From Streptosporangiaceae bacterium (GTDB lineage Bacteria; Actinomycetota; Actinomycetes; Streptosporangiales; Streptosporangiaceae): DNA of 6,804 bases. The DNA lies in assembly GCA_025934635.1 (NCBI GenBank), contig JAICWX010000409.1:1-6804 (forward strand), written 5' to 3'. The notes under the pieces were generated by a model, which did not search any database, was not told the DNA's origin, and saw only the letters and a program-made list of their open reading frames with translations. The position numbers and the translations under genes are program-made. This document shows positions 5,568 through 6,804 of this stretch, piece after piece (position 1 is the stretch's first letter; each line of letters starts with the position of its first letter).

Positions 5568-5597
5568 AGATTACCGAGAAGGCCGGTAAGGGTTCCG
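5568..5597 (-). promoter_or_regulatory. Candidate leaderless promoter of the methyltransferase gene, with an inverted repeat over the -10
   Basis: On the minus strand TAATCT (5573-5568) is a good -10 box. GGAACC (5597-5592) lies 17 bp upstream; it does not fit the housekeeping -35 but begins with the GGAAC often seen in ECF-sigma promoters. The predicted start of transcription falls at about 5561, the A of the ATG. An inverted repeat TTACCG-N7-CGGTAA (5571-5589) overlaps the -10 and could bind a repressor. The -10 and its spacing to the ATG are direct observations. Sigma specificity is speculative. Confidence 0.45.
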
Positions 5598-5653
5598 GGG
5601 CGCCCAGTCGACTTTACGGCGTGATTCTTCCCGGTCCCCCGGCAATCCTGCCT

Positions 5654-5674
5654 ACCGTCGATTACCTTTACGGT
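5654..5674. promoter_or_regulatory. Short inverted repeat upstream of the sigma operon
   Basis: ACCGT (5654-5658) and ACGGT (5670-5674) form an inverted repeat with an 11-base spacer, ending just before the ribosome-binding region of the sigma gene. TTTACGG within it (5667-5673) also occurs at 5613-5619. It could be an operator, but the arms are short and I cannot place a convincing promoter here. Confidence 0.22.
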
Positions 5675-5688
5675 CAGGGAGGTGGGCG

Positions 5689-6258
5689 GTGAGTGAGGGG
5701 AAGATCTCACCGCGCGAGGCTCAGGAGCTCGATGCCTGTTTCCGGGCCGAGGCCAGCGAGCTGTTCGGGTATGCCTGCGTGGCGGCCCACGGTGACCAGG
5801 CACTCGCCCACGACCTCGTCCAGGCCGCCTTCGAAGCCGCCGCCCGGGCCTGGCCGGGGCTGCGGGACATGTCATCCGGACAGCGCGGCGCCTGGCTGCG
5901 CAGGACCCTGGCCAACATCGCGGCAACCGGCTTCCGCCGCGAGGCGGCCTTCCGCGACCGGCTGTCCCGGATCGAGCTGCTCTACCGGAAGGTCCCGGCC
6001 GACCCGCTGGAGCAGGCCTTCTCGGCCATCACGCTGGACCGCTGCTGGCAGGTCATCCAGGCCCTGCCGGAGCGGCAGCACGCAGCGGCGCTGCTGCGCT
6101 GGGGCCTGGACATGAAGGAAGAGGAGATCGCCGCGGTTCTCGGCATTGCCGAGAAAACCGTGAGCGTCCACCTGTACCGAGTACGCCGCAAGCTGCTCCT
6201 GCAACTCGGGGCGGACTATCCGTTTGACGATGGCACCCCGGAAGGAGCATCGCCATGA
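5689..6258 (+). CDS. ECF-type RNA polymerase sigma factor (compact, sigma2-sigma4)
   Basis: This 189-residue group 4 (extracytoplasmic function) sigma factor should direct RNA polymerase to a small set of promoters. The sigma2 region spans about residues 18-84 and includes AHDLVQAAFEAAARAWPGL (40-58) for core binding and WLRRTLANIAATGFRR (69-84) for -10 recognition. The sigma4 helix-turn-helix spans about 116-172, with ALPERQ (125-130), EEEIAAVLGIAEKTVSVHLYRVRRKL (144-169) giving the -35 recognition helix. The GTG start is preceded by AGGGAGGTG at good spacing. Its stop overlaps the start of the next gene in ATGA, so the two are translationally coupled. The downstream partner is another sigma factor, not a recognisable anti-sigma factor. 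It has no C-terminal extension. Its signal and target promoters are unknown. Confidence 0.88.
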   Translation: MSEGKISPREAQELDACFRAEASELFGYACVAAHGDQALAHDLVQAAFEAAARAWPGLRDMSSGQRGAWLRRTLANIAATGFRREAAFRDRLSRIELLYRKVPADPLEQAFSAITLDRCWQVIQALPERQHAAALLRWGLDMKEEEIAAVLGIAEKTVSVHLYRVRRKLLLQLGADYPFDDGTPEGASP

Positions 6259-6804
6259 GGGCCGTCGGCCGCGAGACGGGCACTTCCCCCGAGGACATCG
6301 TGCTGTCCGGCGTCTACCAGCAGGTCACCGACCAGCAGGGGGCCCGGTTCGCGGCCGGGTACGACCTCGAGAAGGGCCTGGCACGCTACCAGGCCTGGCT
6401 GGCCGAGCACACCGCCCCCGGGGGGGACGAAGCGGCGGAAGCCCCGGAGCCCGCCGGCGCGGTCCCGCCCGACGCCTTCCCGGCCTCGGGCACGGCGCGC
6501 GCGGAGTGGAGCGCGGACCTGGCCGTCGTCGAGCTGTATTCCCAGCATTACCGGTCGCTGGTGCGGCTGGCGGCACTGCTGCTGCGGGATACCCCGACGG
6601 CCGAGGAAGTCGTCCAGGACGCGTTCGTGGCCATGCACGGCGGCTGGCAGCGCCTCCGCGATACCGAGAAGGCGCTGGCGTACCTGCGGCAGGCGGTGGT
6701 GAACCGGTCCCGGTCGGTGCTGCGGCACCGCACCGTGGTCGACAAGAACCTGCAGAAGGCCCCGCCGGACATGCCCAGCGCCGAGCACGGCGCCCTGGTC
6801 CTGC
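6255..6804 (+). CDS. SigE-family ECF sigma factor with N-terminal extension, 3' end cut by window edge
   Basis: The visible 183 residues have two parts. Residues about 89-160 are a sigma2 region of the actinobacterial SigE family: VELYSQHYRSLVRLAALLL (92-110), AEEVVQDAFVAMHGGW (116-131) and ALAYLRQAVVNRSRSVLRHR (140-159). The linker to the missing sigma4 region follows. Residues 1-55 form an extra helical module with YQQVTDQQGARFAAGYDLEKG (21-41) and ARYQAWLAEH (43-52), joined by a Pro/Ala/Glu-rich linker (56-88). Ordinary ECF factors start almost directly at sigma2, so this extension is unusual. It might inhibit, sense or tether, but I recognise no domain. The ATG is preceded by AAGGAG (6242-6247) and overlaps the stop of the upstream sigma gene by four bases, which fixes start and coupling. 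The frame is open to the window end, so more than 90 residues, including sigma4, are probably missing. Confidence 0.86.
   Translation, partial: MRAVGRETGTSPEDIVLSGVYQQVTDQQGARFAAGYDLEKGLARYQAWLAEHTAPGGDEAAEAPEPAGAVPPDAFPASGTARAEWSADLAVVELYSQHYRSLVRLAALLLRDTPTAEEVVQDAFVAMHGGWQRLRDTEKALAYLRQAVVNRSRSVLRHRTVVDKNLQKAPPDMPSAEHGALVL

Noticed and set aside
4875..5624. Plus-strand open frame opposite the methyltransferase
   Set aside because: It has shadow composition rich in Gly, Arg, Val and Pro. The minus strand carries the intact methyltransferase motifs.
5613..5673. TTTACGG repeated 54 bp apart upstream of the sigma operon
   Set aside because: Seven bases occurring twice is weak evidence, and no symmetric spacing or promoter match supports it.
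6216..6788. Minus-strand open frame opposite the second sigma gene
   Set aside because: It is a shadow: the plus strand gives a clear sigma2 region with a strong ribosome-binding site.

Overview
The window looks like ordinary chromosome from a high-GC actinomycete, possibly of the Streptosporangiales type. GC content is very high throughout, third codon positions are strongly GC-biased, GTG starts are used alongside ATG, and the gene families (TetR regulator, SDR, SigE-family ECF sigma factors) are typical of that phylum. I see no rRNA, tRNA, CRISPR array, insertion sequence or phage gene. The taxon is inferred, not proven.

Left part (1-2195). A leftward short-chain dehydrogenase/reductase gene runs off the left edge. 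It is divergent from a rightward TetR-family regulator. The 219 bp between their start codons hold a 32-base perfect hairpin and two near-identical 15-bp sites exactly 22 bp apart, which are good operator candidates. Downstream of the regulator lies a small helical protein of unknown function.

Middle part (2242-4776). A leftward MalY/PatB-type PLP enzyme and a rightward metal-dependent amidohydrolase are divergent. The 87-bp gap between them contains two opposed promoters whose -10 boxes overlap, a bidirectional promoter layout. The forward -35 lies in a 15-bp sequence that matches one of the TetR-gene sites at 13 of 15 positions. This raises the possibility that one regulator controls both divergent units.

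Right part (4827-6804). A leftward SAM-dependent methyltransferase, probably translated from a leaderless mRNA, is divergent from a two-gene sigma operon. The first gene is a compact ECF sigma factor. The second overlaps it by four bases (ATGA) and encodes a SigE-family ECF sigma factor with an extra N-terminal module of about 85 residues; it runs off the right edge. The position where an anti-sigma gene would often be found is occupied by this second sigma gene.

Both convergent junctions (about 2216-2246 and 4783-4838) carry short tandem repeats, with 13- and 14-bp units. The repeats duplicate the stop codon of the leftward gene so that stops occur in all three frames. I find no definite new system. 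The most interesting leads are the shared operator-like sequence, the overlapping divergent promoters, the repeated stop units and the sigma-sigma operon.
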